Positions 47,985-56,737 of a DNA stretch of 64,000 nt are shown in pieces. Position 1 is the first letter of the stretch, and each line of letters starts with the position of its first letter. Source of the DNA: Gemella sp. zg-570 (lineage in GTDB: Bacteria > Bacillota > Bacilli > Staphylococcales > Gemellaceae); NCBI RefSeq assembly GCF_018866345.1, contig NZ_CP076443.1, positions 519,501 through 583,500 of the forward strand, in the 5' to 3' direction. Made by a program: the position numbers and the translations under genes. The notes beneath the pieces are model-generated. The model worked only from the letters and a program-made list of their open reading frames with translations. It ran no database searches and was not told where the DNA came from.

Positions 47985-48521
47985 ATGAAAAGAGGATTTT
48001 TACAGGCTTTGGGTCTTGATGTTGAGGTTATAAACAAGATTATGGCAGAACATGGCAACACCATTAATTCGCTACAGTCTATTAATGAAAGTAACCAGGA
48101 TACTATAAGAGATTTACAGGCTAGCTTAAAAGTTTTTGAAGGGGTTGATGTAGATGACTTGAAAAAGCAAATAGCAGATTTGCAAGCCGAGTCTGAAAGA
48201 AAGGTAAATGATTTAAAAATTCAGTATGCAATTGAAAGTGCCTTGTCTGGGGTTAAGCATAAGGAATTATTGACTAAGCAGGTCGATATGTCAAAAATAA
48301 AGGTTGACAAGGACGGACAAGTTCGGGGTCTTGATGAGCAGGTAGCAGGTTTTAAGGAGACTTACAAAGAGTTTTTTATAAGCGAAGATGCTAATAAAAT
48401 AACAGGCTACACGCCAGCAAATCCCGAGAGGCTAAATATTAGTAATAGTTATGACAGTCTTATAAATAGGGCTGATAGTATGTCGGCTGATGAAATAGCC
48501 GATGTTTTTAAAAATTTATAA
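47985..48521 (+). CDS. Scaffold protein, copy 2
   Basis: 178 residues, differing from copies 1/3 at marked positions (LQAESERK, IQYAIES, DGQVRGLDEQ, RADSMSADEIADV). Those variants are shared with copy 4, showing two scaffold alleles in the array. Confidence 0.88.
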   Translation: MKRGFLQALGLDVEVINKIMAEHGNTINSLQSINESNQDTIRDLQASLKVFEGVDVDDLKKQIADLQAESERKVNDLKIQYAIESALSGVKHKELLTKQVDMSKIKVDKDGQVRGLDEQVAGFKETYKEFFISEDANKITGYTPANPERLNISNSYDSLINRADSMSADEIADVFKNL

Positions 48522-48540
48522 ATAAGGAGATAAAGATATT

Positions 48541-48825
48541 ATGACAATAAGAAATTTTAAACCGACACTTTGGGAGGGGGCTTTACTTTCTCAATTTCAC
48601 AGTGTGTCTATAGCTGACGCTATGGCAACTAAACCGACTGATATTCAGGGGGAAAAGGTAGTATTTACTAAGGTTAAAAAGGGGGCTGTAAATGATTATG
48701 CAGGTTCTGTTAACTGGGCAGAGGTAGATACGGATATTGTAGAGATGCCTTTTCCAAAGCAAAAGTATTTTGCAATTAAGCTTGAGAAAGATTTTAAAAG
48801 GGTAATGAGCGGTGAAGACGAGTAG
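48541..48825 (+). pseudogene. Capsid stub fused to the portal tail, copy 2
   Basis: Same 94-residue fusion as copy 1, with two substitutions (NDYAGS, VEMPFPK). Junction octamer 48,778-48,785. Confidence 0.9.
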
Positions 48826-50194
48826 TAAGTATTTTGAAGATAGGGCAGCTAAAAACCAGTGGCAGACTTACTACAATACTGAAAAGCATAGTAAAAAGCT
48901 TATTGCCATATATGAAGATTTGACAAGGTCTTTAGTTGATGAGCTTATGAAGGTAGAAGAACTTATAAGCAAAAAGGGCTTAAGTCGAAGTTTGGCTTAT
49001 AGGTCTAAGTATTTAAGGCTTTTACAAAATAGGTATAAAAACGAGGTTTTACTTTTAAGTAAGAAGGTAGATAAGATTTATTCTAATATTACTGATGATA
49101 TAAGCCTTAAGACTTATGAGGATACTTCAAAGGAGCTTGGCTTTGATATTGTTTATAATGATTTGTCGGTTAAAAGGTTAGCCCAAAAGCCCTGGCTTGG
49201 TGCAAACTTTAAGACTAGGCTAGGTAAAAACCAGGCTGAGATGACAAAAAGATTATTCGAGACTTTGCAAGTTGGGCTTAATACTGGCTTGTCTGCTGTT
49301 GAAATGGCTATTCGTTTAAAAAATGGCGTTGATAGGGATTTTAACAAAATCATGCTACTTGTCAGAACTGAGGCTATGCATCATTTAAACCAGGTTAAAT
49401 TACAGGCTTACAAAGACAGTAAGGTTGTAAAGAAATTAAAAGATGTTGTAACTTTAGACGATAGGACAAGCGAACAGTGTGCAGTCTGTGCTGGTAATAT
49501 TTATGATATTGATAACGCCCCTATTCTTCCTAGACATCCTCGGTGTCGCTGTGTTCTGGTTGCTTATATTGATGTTGATAATCTGGCAAAACAGTTTGAT
49601 AGGGAGGAAGCCTCAGTTGATAAGGCTTTACAAGCTGGCTCTGCTGGTGCTATAATTAAGAAAGAAAAAGTCTATAAGATAGCTGATAAGGACACAGAAG
49701 AGAGGCTGCAAGAAGTTTCTGATAGGGTTTACAAAACATTTAGCAAGGAACAAAAGGACGCTATAGAGGATTACACATATCTTTATTCAGGGAGAATTAA
49801 TAATTACCTAAGGGGCGAATACTTAGAGGGTATAAGCAAAGTAGATATTGAAGACAAGGTGAAAATACTAGATGAGATTTTAGAAAGTAATAATCTAGGC
49901 TATGATTTGAAATTATACCGTTATGTAAGCAAAGAAGAATTTAAGGCACTTCAAGAAGGTGATTTCTTTAAAAATTATCTTAGTACGAGCATAGATGAAG
50001 AGGCAACAAATGATTTCGGTGATTTTAAGTTAATTATCCAAGCCCATGGGGAAACTAAGGGCTATTATATAGGCAAAAATTCACAACACCCTACTGAAAA
50101 AGAATTTCTAGTTTATAGAAATACCAGATATAAGAAATTAAATATAGATGAGGAAAAAGGAATATTGGAAATGGAGCTGTTAGAAGATGACTAA
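48812..50194 (+). CDS. MuF minor head protein with ADP-ribosyltransferase toxin (copy 3)
   Basis: A 460-residue intact copy. The MuF half matches copy 1 almost exactly; the toxin half is the most diverged of the set (EDYTYLYSGRINNYLRGEYLEG, LIIQAHGETKGYY, HPTEKEFLVYRN) but keeps LYRY, STS and ExE. GTG start in the portal tail copied at the junction. Confidence 0.9.
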   Translation: MKTSSKYFEDRAAKNQWQTYYNTEKHSKKLIAIYEDLTRSLVDELMKVEELISKKGLSRSLAYRSKYLRLLQNRYKNEVLLLSKKVDKIYSNITDDISLKTYEDTSKELGFDIVYNDLSVKRLAQKPWLGANFKTRLGKNQAEMTKRLFETLQVGLNTGLSAVEMAIRLKNGVDRDFNKIMLLVRTEAMHHLNQVKLQAYKDSKVVKKLKDVVTLDDRTSEQCAVCAGNIYDIDNAPILPRHPRCRCVLVAYIDVDNLAKQFDREEASVDKALQAGSAGAIIKKEKVYKIADKDTEERLQEVSDRVYKTFSKEQKDAIEDYTYLYSGRINNYLRGEYLEGISKVDIEDKVKILDEILESNNLGYDLKLYRYVSKEEFKALQEGDFFKNYLSTSIDEEATNDFGDFKLIIQAHGETKGYYIGKNSQHPTEKEFLVYRNTRYKKLNIDEEKGILEMELLEDD

Positions 50195-50606
50195 ATATAA
50201 AGATTATATCCAACTAAAAGATGTGTCCCATTTTTGGAGGTGGCAAAAGATATGTTCAGGAGATAAAAAAGAAGCATTAGAATATATCGAAAAAAAAAGA
50301 GAAAAGTTTTTTAAAAGGCTTGACTGTGAGCCTAGCAGGGAAAACTTGCTTAAGCTTTGTCCAACTGTGCAAGCCGAGGCTTATATATTAGGCTTTTTAG
50401 TTAGCAAGGCTTACAGTCCTGAGGAGATAGAGGAGAAAAAAAGGTATTATTTATCTTTGGAGCCTTTGCCAGAGGCTAATATATCTATAAACCGTTGGAA
50501 GCATGAAGTCAAGCGTAGATTTAGCAGTGCTGGCTTTAACGATTATCCAGATTGTGAATTTTGTTTACTGGATACTTACAGAAAATTAGGGCGATTTTAT
50601 TTTTAG
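50187..50606 (+). CDS. Immunity protein, copy 3
   Basis: 139 residues, 8-base overlap with toxin 3. Diverged in step with its toxin (SHFWRWQKICSGDKKEA, VKRRFSSAGFNDY). Confidence 0.75.
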   Translation: MTKYKDYIQLKDVSHFWRWQKICSGDKKEALEYIEKKREKFFKRLDCEPSRENLLKLCPTVQAEAYILGFLVSKAYSPEEIEEKKRYYLSLEPLPEANISINRWKHEVKRRFSSAGFNDYPDCEFCLLDTYRKLGRFYF

Positions 50607-50673
50607 GCTATTTTTAGGCTGAAATTAAATATAGACGAGGAAAAAGGAATATTAGAAATGGAGCTGTTAGAAG

Positions 50674-51093
50674 ATGAATAACTATAAAGATTATATCCAA
50701 CTTAAAGATGTGTCCCATTTTTGGAAGTGGCAAAAGATATTTTCAGGAAATAAAAAAGAAGCATTAGAATACATTGAAGAAAAAAGAGAAGAATTTTTAA
50801 AAAGTCTTGACTGTGAGCCTACTAGGGAAAACTTGCTTTAGCTCTGTCCAATGTTGCAACAAGAGGCTTATGATTTAGGCTTTTTAGTTAGCAAGTCTTA
50901 CACGCCTGAGGAGATAGAGGAGAAAAAAAGGTATTATTTATCCCTTGAGCCTCTGCCAGAAGCTAATGTACCTATAGGGCTTTGGAAGCATAAGGTCGAA
51001 CGTACATTTAGGGGGGCTAGCTTTAATGATTATCCAGATTGTAAATTTTATTATCTGGATACTTACAGGAGACTAGGGAAAGGCTATTTTTAG
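50674..51093 (+). pseudogene. Orphan immunity gene with nonsense codon
   Basis: The 140-codon frame begins MNNYKDYIQLKDVSHFWKWQ and has TAG in place of AAG (ENLL-stop-LCPM) near 50,839. It is preceded by the last 20 codons of an ADP-ribosyltransferase end (50,618-50,676, LNIDEEKGILEMELLEDE), the scar of a cassette exchange. Confidence 0.8.
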
Positions 51094-51149
51094 GCTGAAA
51101 TTAAATATAGACGAGGAAAAAGGAATATTGGAAATGGAGCTGTTAGAAG

Positions 51150-51587
51150 ATGAATAACTATAAAGATTATATCCAATTGAAGGATGTTTCCCATTTTTGG
51201 ATGTGGCAAATGGTACTTTCAGGAGATAAAAAAAGGGCGTCAGAATTTATAGAAGCACAAAGAGAAAAATTTTTTAAAAGGCTTGATTGTGATCCTACTA
51301 GCGAAAACTTGCTTAAGCTTTGCCCAACTGAGCAAGAAGAGGCTTATGTATTAGGATTTTTAGTTAGCAAGGCTTACAGCCCTGAGGAGATAGAGGAGAA
51401 AAAAAGGTATTATTTAGGTCTTGAACCTATGCCAGAGGCTAATGTAACTATAGGACGCTGGGAGCATGAGACCAAGCGTATATTTAGCAGTGCTAGCTTT
51501 AACGACTACCCTGATTTGTATTTTTGTTACCTGGATACTTACAGAAAATTAGGGCGATTTTTCCTTGAGGATTACAGCAAGATTTAG
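51150..51587 (+). CDS. Orphan immunity protein
   Basis: A 145-residue intact immunity homolog, also preceded by a 20-codon toxin tail fragment (51,094-51,152). It has no toxin of its own and could protect against toxins of related phages. C-terminal extension EDYSKI as in copy 2. Confidence 0.72.
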   Translation: MNNYKDYIQLKDVSHFWMWQMVLSGDKKRASEFIEAQREKFFKRLDCDPTSENLLKLCPTEQEEAYVLGFLVSKAYSPEEIEEKKRYYLGLEPMPEANVTIGRWEHETKRIFSSASFNDYPDLYFCYLDTYRKLGRFFLEDYSKI

Positions 51588-51631
51588 GCTTATAGTATAA
51601 TTACTTAGGCTTAGGAACTTTTTATTAAATT

Positions 51632-51769
51632 AAACACTTAGCTTTTTGTTGGGTGTTTTTCTTTTGTCCTGGATATGACGCTAAACTGTCTTTTTCGTAT
51701 GTCAAACGTTACTTGACAAGCTCTATTGTGGACTATACCACGTTAATAAATGTAAAGGAGAAAATAAAA
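51632..51769 (+). repeat. Repeat R3 (before nuclease cassette)
   Basis: As R1, with an extra T in the loop. It ends AAAATAAAAG joined to the MuF codons for DVVTLDDR instead of to a start codon. Confidence 0.9.
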
Positions 51770-52434
51770 GATGTCGTAACCTTAGACGATAGGACAAGCG
51801 ACCAGTGTGCAGTCTGTGCTGGTAATATTTATGATATTGAGGACGCCCCTATTCTTCCACGCCACCCTAGGTGTCGCTGTGTTCTGGTTGCTTATATTGA
51901 TGTTGATACTTTGGCTAAGGGTTTTGATAGGGAGGAAGCCTCAGTTAATAAGGCTTTAACGTATAAAAGTGTAAAATATGAATGGTTAAAAAATTATAAA
52001 GAACCAAAAGTTACAGATATGAATTATTGGGAATACGAAGGTGTTAAATACTTTGTTGATGGGAAACACGTTGTATTAGATTATTCTGAAGAAGAAAAAG
52101 CAGTAGCAGAGTGGATATCTAAAAAATTTGGAGTTCATGTTCAAATTGTTCCAAGAGTTAATTATCCTGAAAATATTTCAACTCCTGATTATTTAATAAA
52201 CAATATGAAGTTTGATTTAAAAGAAATAACAGGTTCAGGAAAAACAACTGTTGATAATAATACTAAGAAAGCCAAAAAACAATCTGAAAATATAGTATTT
52301 GATTTGACAAATTCACCTTTAACAAATGAAGAATTTTTCAGACAATTAACAAACGTTTATAAATATAACAACAGAGGATTAAAAATTGCAATAGTAAAAA
52401 ATCTGATAAGCTTATTGATATATTAAAAAAATAA
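51770..52434 (+). pseudogene. Orphan cassette: MuF zinc segment + CdiA-like nuclease toxin (frameshift near end)
   Basis: No start codon follows the R3 ribosome site, so this is a silent donor. After the conserved DREEASVNKAL the new domain runs YEWLKNYKEPKVTDMNY, AVAEWISKKFGVHVQIVPRV, STPDYLINNMKFDLKEITG, TKKAKKQSENIVFDL, typical of CdiA-CT/PD-(D/E)XK tRNA nuclease toxins (Asp and x-Lys-Glu in the core). In the frame as given it ends IVKNLISLLIY; one more A in the run at 52,395 would give a family-like end KSDKLIDILKK at 52,434. No immunity gene follows directly. Confidence 0.75.
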
Positions 52435-52594
52435 AAAAAAGAAGAAACCGAGCCCCTACGGAGTGCGACTTCTTCTATTTAATAATATTATATCATAAAA
52501 TTAATTACTTTCAAGTATTAATATTATAAAAAAAACTAAATTAAAAAGAGCTAACGATATATAAAAAATTATAATTTTATGTTATAATGTAATA

Positions 52595-52673
52595 GAAATG
52601 AGGTAGAGATTTTAGTGTCACTACGCACCTTAAAAGGTATCTGAGATGACGGGACAGGCACACCGTCCATTTC
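52595..52673 (+). promoter_or_regulatory. Structured leader, three-way-junction fold possible
   Basis: GAAATG (52,595) pairs with CATTTC (52,668), closing a segment with hairpins ACCTT/AAGGT and GACGG/CCGTC. TATAAT at 52,582 lies upstream, and a terminator follows. No known riboswitch class was recognised. 52,435-52,580 holds only a hairpin AGAAG/CTTCT and no gene. Confidence 0.45.
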
Positions 52674-52676
52674 ACA

Positions 52677-52711
52677 AGTCATATTCTTTTGGATATGGCT
52701 TTTTATTTTGA
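52677..52711 (+). terminator. Terminator downstream of the structured leader
   Basis: AGTCATATTC-TTTT-GGATATGGCT (10 bp with G-T pairs) and five T. Confidence 0.65.
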
Positions 52712-53189
52712 GAAAGCTATGCTTGAAAAATATAAAAGTGTAGGATATAATAGAAATATGAAAAGAAAAAAATATATAGATAATAGTAAAATGTCTATAG
52801 CATCTAAAAGTTTAATAAATAAATTATCCCGAAAATTTAGAAGAAGAGGTGGAGTTATTATAAATGATGAATCTTCAATAGTTTATTTGGATTCTCGTAA
52901 TGCTGAGGCTATTACTTTAGATGCTTATACAATATTGATGCGTGAAAAAATATCTATATCTGCACTTATTGAAGAACTTGAACATAGTGAACAATATTTA
53001 AGAAATGAGAATGACGGGTCAAGATTAGATGTAGTTAAAAATGAAATATTAGCTAAAGAAAAATCATTAAGATATGCAGATAGATATAAACTACCAAAAA
53101 TAGAAATAGAATTTGTAAAAAAAGATATAGAGCTATATAAAAAAATATATAGGAGGTTAACAGAAGATGAAAGTAATAAAAACTCGTAA
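52695..53189 (+). CDS. Orphan toxin end, possibly zincin-like
   Basis: About 164 residues (start uncertain; ATG 52695, 52722 or 52758). The core VYLDSRNAEAITLDAYTILMREKISISALIEELEHSEQYL followed by LDVVKNEILAKEKSLRYADRYKLPKIEIEF (read in parts) has the EELxHxxQ...EI.A pattern seen in toxin domains annotated as zincin-like; the first catalytic His is not obvious, so activity is uncertain. There is no R or MuF segment in front; instead a leader and terminator. A small gene overlapping its end is the likely immunity. Confidence 0.5.
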   Translation: MAFYFEKAMLEKYKSVGYNRNMKRKKYIDNSKMSIASKSLINKLSRKFRRRGGVIINDESSIVYLDSRNAEAITLDAYTILMREKISISALIEELEHSEQYLRNENDGSRLDVVKNEILAKEKSLRYADRYKLPKIEIEFVKKDIELYKKIYRRLTEDESNKNS

Positions 53190-53388
53190 ATTTGGTAATA
53201 GATTAATTTTAGAGTTAGATACAGAATTACCAGATAATTTTAGAAATAATTCTAACTTACTTATTGATGGGAATATCTATTTTAACGCTATTATTCCTAT
53301 GTTTTCAGCTACTACATCAAGAAAAGATGTTTCTGTTAAATTTGAAAAAGAAGTAGACTTGTTAAATAAAGAGGTATCAATAATTTAA
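53167..53388 (+). CDS. Likely immunity protein for the preceding toxin
   Basis: A 73-residue protein (KVIKTRKFGNRLILELDTELPDN, LLIDGNIYFNAIIPMF) starting inside the toxin 3' end after AGGAGG. Short beta-rich protein; role by position. Confidence 0.6.
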   Translation: MKVIKTRKFGNRLILELDTELPDNFRNNSNLLIDGNIYFNAIIPMFSATTSRKDVSVKFEKEVDLLNKEVSII

Positions 53389-53399
53389 TATAATGTACT

Positions 53400-53536
53400 A
53401 AACACTTAGCTTTTGTTGGGTGTTTTTCTTTTGTCCTGGATATGACGCTAAACTGTCTTTTTCGTATGTCAAACGTTACTTGACAAGCTCTATTGTTGAC
53501 TATACCACGTTAATAAATGTAAAGGAGAAATTAAAA
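53400..53536 (+). repeat. Repeat R4
   Basis: As R1. Its end GTAAAGGAGAAATTAAAAG is closest to the native MuF sequence GTAAAGAAATTAAAAG, suggesting the original fusion site. Confidence 0.9.
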
Positions 53537-54199
53537 GATGTCGTAACCTTAGACGATAGGACAAGAGAACAGTGTACAGTCTGTGCTGGTAATATTTATG
53601 ATATTGAGGACGCCCCTATTCTTCCTAGACATCCTAGGTGTCGCTGTGTTCTGGTTGCTTATATTGATGTTGATACTTTGGCTAAGGGTTTTGATAGGGA
53701 GGAAGTGGCAGACACAATTATTGAAAATAAAGAAAAAATAAATTATAATAAAAATGTAATTATTAGTCCTGGGATACATGGGGCTTTAAACGATAATAAT
53801 GATCCTTATCAAATAAATAGAGATAAGCACGCAGAAAAATATTATAATTATGTAAGAAACAGGGATAAAAAGAAAGAAATATTAACAATAGCTATAAATA
53901 CAGGTTTTAGAATAGAAGATATAGAAAAGATATATAATCATATTTTTATAAATGAGTATAATTTAGTTAATGATTTTAAAAGGTTTGACCCCGATTATAA
54001 TATGGCTGAATCTTGGCGAAGATTGAGAGAAGGGAAAAATATTCAAAATCATGATTTTGTAATGTTAGAACATGAATTTTTTGAATATACGCTTATGAAA
54101 CAAGGTTATAATTACAGACAAGCTCATGATTTAACCAATGAAATTTATAATTATTATGAAGCTTTAAAAAAATGGAAAAAAGAAAGAGGTGATTTATAA
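53537..54199 (+). CDS. Orphan cassette: MuF zinc segment + HE..E-motif toxin domain
   Basis: After DREEVADT the domain has SPGIHGALN, DKHAEKYYNYVRNR, IYNHIFINEYNL, DPDYNMAESWRRLREGKNI, FVMLEHEFFEYTLMKQGYNYRQAHDLTNEIYNYYEAL (in parts). HDFVMLEHEFFE with a later AHDL is conserved in C-terminal domains of Gram-positive LXG-type toxins, as I recall; its chemistry is not known to me. No start codon after R4, so it is silent unless moved. Its own immunity gene overlaps the stop. Confidence 0.7.
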   Translation, partial: DVVTLDDRTREQCTVCAGNIYDIEDAPILPRHPRCRCVLVAYIDVDTLAKGFDREEVADTIIENKEKINYNKNVIISPGIHGALNDNNDPYQINRDKHAEKYYNYVRNRDKKKEILTIAINTGFRIEDIEKIYNHIFINEYNLVNDFKRFDPDYNMAESWRRLREGKNIQNHDFVMLEHEFFEYTLMKQGYNYRQAHDLTNEIYNYYEALKKWKKERGDL

Positions 54200-54444
54200 T
54201 GATGTTACTTTTAGAAAAAATACAAAATTCAAGTATTACTGGATATTTTTATACGCCACAAAATTATGCAGGACCTGGAATTATTGAAATAGTTCCAGAT
54301 ACAGGAGAGGTTTATATTTTAGAATTATCATCATTTGATAAACAAGATGACAGCACCTTTTTTGCTAATAGAGCCAGAGGATTGGTAAAGCAACTTTGGG
54401 ATTCTGGAGAATTTCCAGATAAAAATTTTTATGCCTGGGGATAG
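54199..54444 (+). CDS. Likely immunity protein for the HE..E toxin
   Basis: An 81-residue protein (LLLEKIQNSSITGYFYTPQN, PDTGEVYILELSSFDKQDD, LWDSGEFPDKNFYAWG). ATG overlaps the toxin stop (TAATG). Position is the only evidence for immunity. Confidence 0.65.
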   Translation: MMLLLEKIQNSSITGYFYTPQNYAGPGIIEIVPDTGEVYILELSSFDKQDDSTFFANRARGLVKQLWDSGEFPDKNFYAWG

Positions 54445-54469
54445 TTTAAAATTAATATAATATAACTTG

Positions 54470-54606
54470 AAACACTTAGCTTTTGTTGGGTGTTTTTCTT
54501 TTGTCCTGGATATGACGTTAAACTGTCTTTTTCGTATGTCAAACGTTACTTGACAAGCTCTATTGTGGACTATACCACGTTAATAAATGTAAAGGAGAAA
54601 ATAAAA
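54470..54606 (+). repeat. Repeat R5
   Basis: 137-bp copy before an ADP-ribosyltransferase orphan cassette. Confidence 0.9.
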
Positions 54607-55362
54607 GATGTCGTAACCTTAGACGATAGGACAAGCGAGCAGTGTGCAGTCTGTGCTGGTAATATTTATGATATTGATAACGCCCCTATTCTTCCTAGAC
54701 ACCCTAGGTGTCGCTGTGTTCTGGTTGCTTATATTGATGTTGATAATCTGGCAAAACAGTTTGATAGGGAGGAAGCCTCAGTTAATAAGGCTTTACAGGC
54801 TGGCTCTGCTGGTGCTATAATTAAGAAAGAAATAGTCTATAAGATAGCTGATAAGGAGACAGAAAAGAGGCTGCAAGAAGTTTCTGATAGGCTTTGGTCT
54901 AGCTTGTCTGAAACTGAACAAAGGGCTATAAGTAAATATACAGATAAAGATTCAGGAAAAATTAATAATTACCTAAGGAACAAAGACTTAGGGGGAGTTA
55001 GAAACGCTAAATTTGAAGATGTGGTGCAAGCCTTAGATGCAGTCTTAGAAAGTAATAGGCTAGGCTATGATTTGAAATTATACCGTTATACAGGCAAAGA
55101 AGAATTTAAGGCACTTCAAGAAGGTGATTATTTTAAAAATTATGTCAGTACGAGCATACACAGGACAAGAACAGAACATTTTGGTGATGGCTATAAGCTT
55201 ATTATCCAAACCCCTGGGCATACTAAGGGCTATTATATAGGCAAAAATTCAGAAAATGATTATGAAAAAGAATTTCTAGTTCATAGAAATACAAGGTATA
55301 AAATATTAAATATAGATGAAAAAAAAGGAATATTGGAAATGGAGCTGTTAGAAGATGAATAA
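54607..55362 (+). CDS. Orphan cassette: MuF zinc segment + ADP-ribosyltransferase toxin
   Basis: 251 codons, open but without a start codon after the R5 ribosome site. Conserved MuF piece (DVVTLDDRTSEQC...FDREEAS), then a full ADP-ribosyltransferase end with LYRY, STS and EKE. Distinctive LWSSLSETEQRAISKYTDKDSG. A donor for MuF C-terminal replacement. Confidence 0.85.
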   Translation, partial: DVVTLDDRTSEQCAVCAGNIYDIDNAPILPRHPRCRCVLVAYIDVDNLAKQFDREEASVNKALQAGSAGAIIKKEIVYKIADKETEKRLQEVSDRLWSSLSETEQRAISKYTDKDSGKINNYLRNKDLGGVRNAKFEDVVQALDAVLESNRLGYDLKLYRYTGKEEFKALQEGDYFKNYVSTSIHRTRTEHFGDGYKLIIQTPGHTKGYYIGKNSENDYEKEFLVHRNTRYKILNIDEKKGILEMELLEDE

Positions 55363-55765
55363 CTATAAAGATTATATCCAACTTAAAGATGTTTTAAACT
55401 TTAGGCATTGGCGTGTGATGAGGCAAGACAGAATATTAGAATTTATAGAAGAAGAAAGAGAAAAATTTTTTAAAAGTCTTGACTGTGAGCCTACTAGGAA
55501 AAACTTGCTTAAGCTCTGCCCCTTGGTGCAAGGCGACGCTTATGTATTGGGCTTTTTAGTTAGCAAGGCTTACAGTCCTGAGGAGATAGAGGAGAAAAAA
55601 AGGTATTATTTATCTTTGGAGCCTTTGCCAGAAGCTAATGTACCTATAGGGCTTTGGAAGTATAAGGTCGAACGTACATTTAGGGGGGCTAGCTTTAACG
55701 ATTACCCTGATTGGCATTTCTGCTGTTTGGATACTTACAGAAAATTAGGGCGATTTTATTTTTAG
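55355..55765 (+). CDS. Immunity protein in ADP-ribosyltransferase orphan cassette 1
   Basis: 136 residues, 8-base overlap with the toxin end. N-terminal part is unique (DVLNFRHWRVMRQDRI), the rest as immunity 1. Confidence 0.73.
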   Translation: MNNYKDYIQLKDVLNFRHWRVMRQDRILEFIEEEREKFFKSLDCEPTRKNLLKLCPLVQGDAYVLGFLVSKAYSPEEIEEKKRYYLSLEPLPEANVPIGLWKYKVERTFRGASFNDYPDWHFCCLDTYRKLGRFYF

Positions 55766-55789
55766 GCTTAGGAACTTTTTATTAAAATT

Positions 55790-55927
55790 AAACACTTAGC
55801 TTTTGTTGGGTGTTTTTCTTTTGTCCTGGATATGACGTTAAACTGTCTTTTTCGTATGTCAAACGTTACTTGACAAGCTCTATTGTGGACTATACCACGT
55901 TAATAAATGTAAAGGAGAAAATTAAAA
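55790..55927 (+). repeat. Repeat R6
   Basis: Has an extra A in GGAGAAAATTAAAA, so R and the toxin are in different frames; the frame through R is therefore not conserved. Confidence 0.9.
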
Positions 55928-56731
55928 GATATTGTAACCTTAGACGATAGGACAAGCGAACAGTGTGCAGTCTGTTCTGGTAATATTTATGATATTGATA
56001 AAGCCCCTATTCTTCCACGCCACCCTCGGTGTCGCTGTGTTCTGGTTGCTTATATTGATGTTGATAATTTGGCAAAACAGTTTGATAGGGAGGAAGTGGA
56101 GGAGAAATTAATTGCGAAAATAACTAATTCGAAGTATAATAATATTAAAGAAATCAATTACCGTTCGTTGGTAGAAAATCGTATTGAATATTTTAAAGGT
56201 ATTGAACCGAATGTAACTAAAACGTTAGATATAATTGCTAAAAATACTGGAGGAGAATTAGCAGGTTTAGATTTTAAACTTAAAAATTCAGAAAGCTTGT
56301 ATAGAAAAGTAAAAGATGATGTTAAAGAAAAAAATATAACTTTTTCTAATGCTTTGTATGAAGTAAATGATATTTTACGTTATACTTTGGTTCAAAATGA
56401 AAATAATTTTACTGATACTTATTTTTTAGTTAAAAAATTTTTAGAAAAACAAGGATATAGTATTATGAGAGTAAAAAATACTTTTAAAAATAATGTTACC
56501 TACAAGGGAATAAATACTTTGGTAAAAGATGACAAGGGTAATATTTTTGAGTTGCAATTTCATACTCATAAATCTTTACATATAAAAGAAAATGAATTGC
56601 ATGAATTATATGAAAAACAAAGAGTTTTAGATTTTAGTATAGATGATGTTTTATATAAAAAATTAATTCAAAAAATGATAAATTTAAGTAACACTATAAA
56701 CATTCCTAAAGGAGTAGAAAGGATAAGGTAA
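55928..56731 (+). CDS. Orphan cassette: MuF zinc segment + RelA/SpoT-like alarmone-synthetase toxin
   Basis: 268 codons. MuF piece (DIVTLDDRTSEQC...HPRCRC...FDREEV), then a ~200-residue nucleotidyltransferase domain with RelA/SpoT marks: LKNSESLYRKV (basic ATP site), ALYEVNDILRYTLV (the Asp metal/G-loop region), MRVKNTF...TYKGINTLV, and FELQFHTHKS with HELYEKQR (equivalent of the EVQIRT...H..YK motif). Members of this fold used as toxins make (pp)pGpp/(pp)pApp or pyrophosphorylate tRNA. Start-less and behind R6, hence silent here. Followed by an HD hydrolase gene. Confidence 0.82.
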   Translation, partial: DIVTLDDRTSEQCAVCSGNIYDIDKAPILPRHPRCRCVLVAYIDVDNLAKQFDREEVEEKLIAKITNSKYNNIKEINYRSLVENRIEYFKGIEPNVTKTLDIIAKNTGGELAGLDFKLKNSESLYRKVKDDVKEKNITFSNALYEVNDILRYTLVQNENNFTDTYFLVKKFLEKQGYSIMRVKNTFKNNVTYKGINTLVKDDKGNIFELQFHTHKSLHIKENELHELYEKQRVLDFSIDDVLYKKLIQKMINLSNTINIPKGVERIR

Positions 56732-56737
56732 TATATT

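Larger units (their letters stand above)
45953..48777 (+). repeat. Tandem head-module unit 2
   Basis: Octamer to octamer, 2,825 bp: broken MuF-2, immunity 2, R2, scaffold 2 and capsid stub 2. Confidence 0.9.

Noticed and set aside
51653..51769. Open frame through R (starting GTG TTT TTC...) that would give orphan toxins a 39-residue leader
   Set aside because: The start lies inside a terminator stem without a ribosome site, and R6 has an extra base that breaks the frame, so the reading frame through R is not under selection.
52580..52711. Lysine, T-box or TPP riboswitch
   Set aside because: GAGGTAG and CTGAGATGA fragments look familiar, but the conserved cores of these classes are missing.
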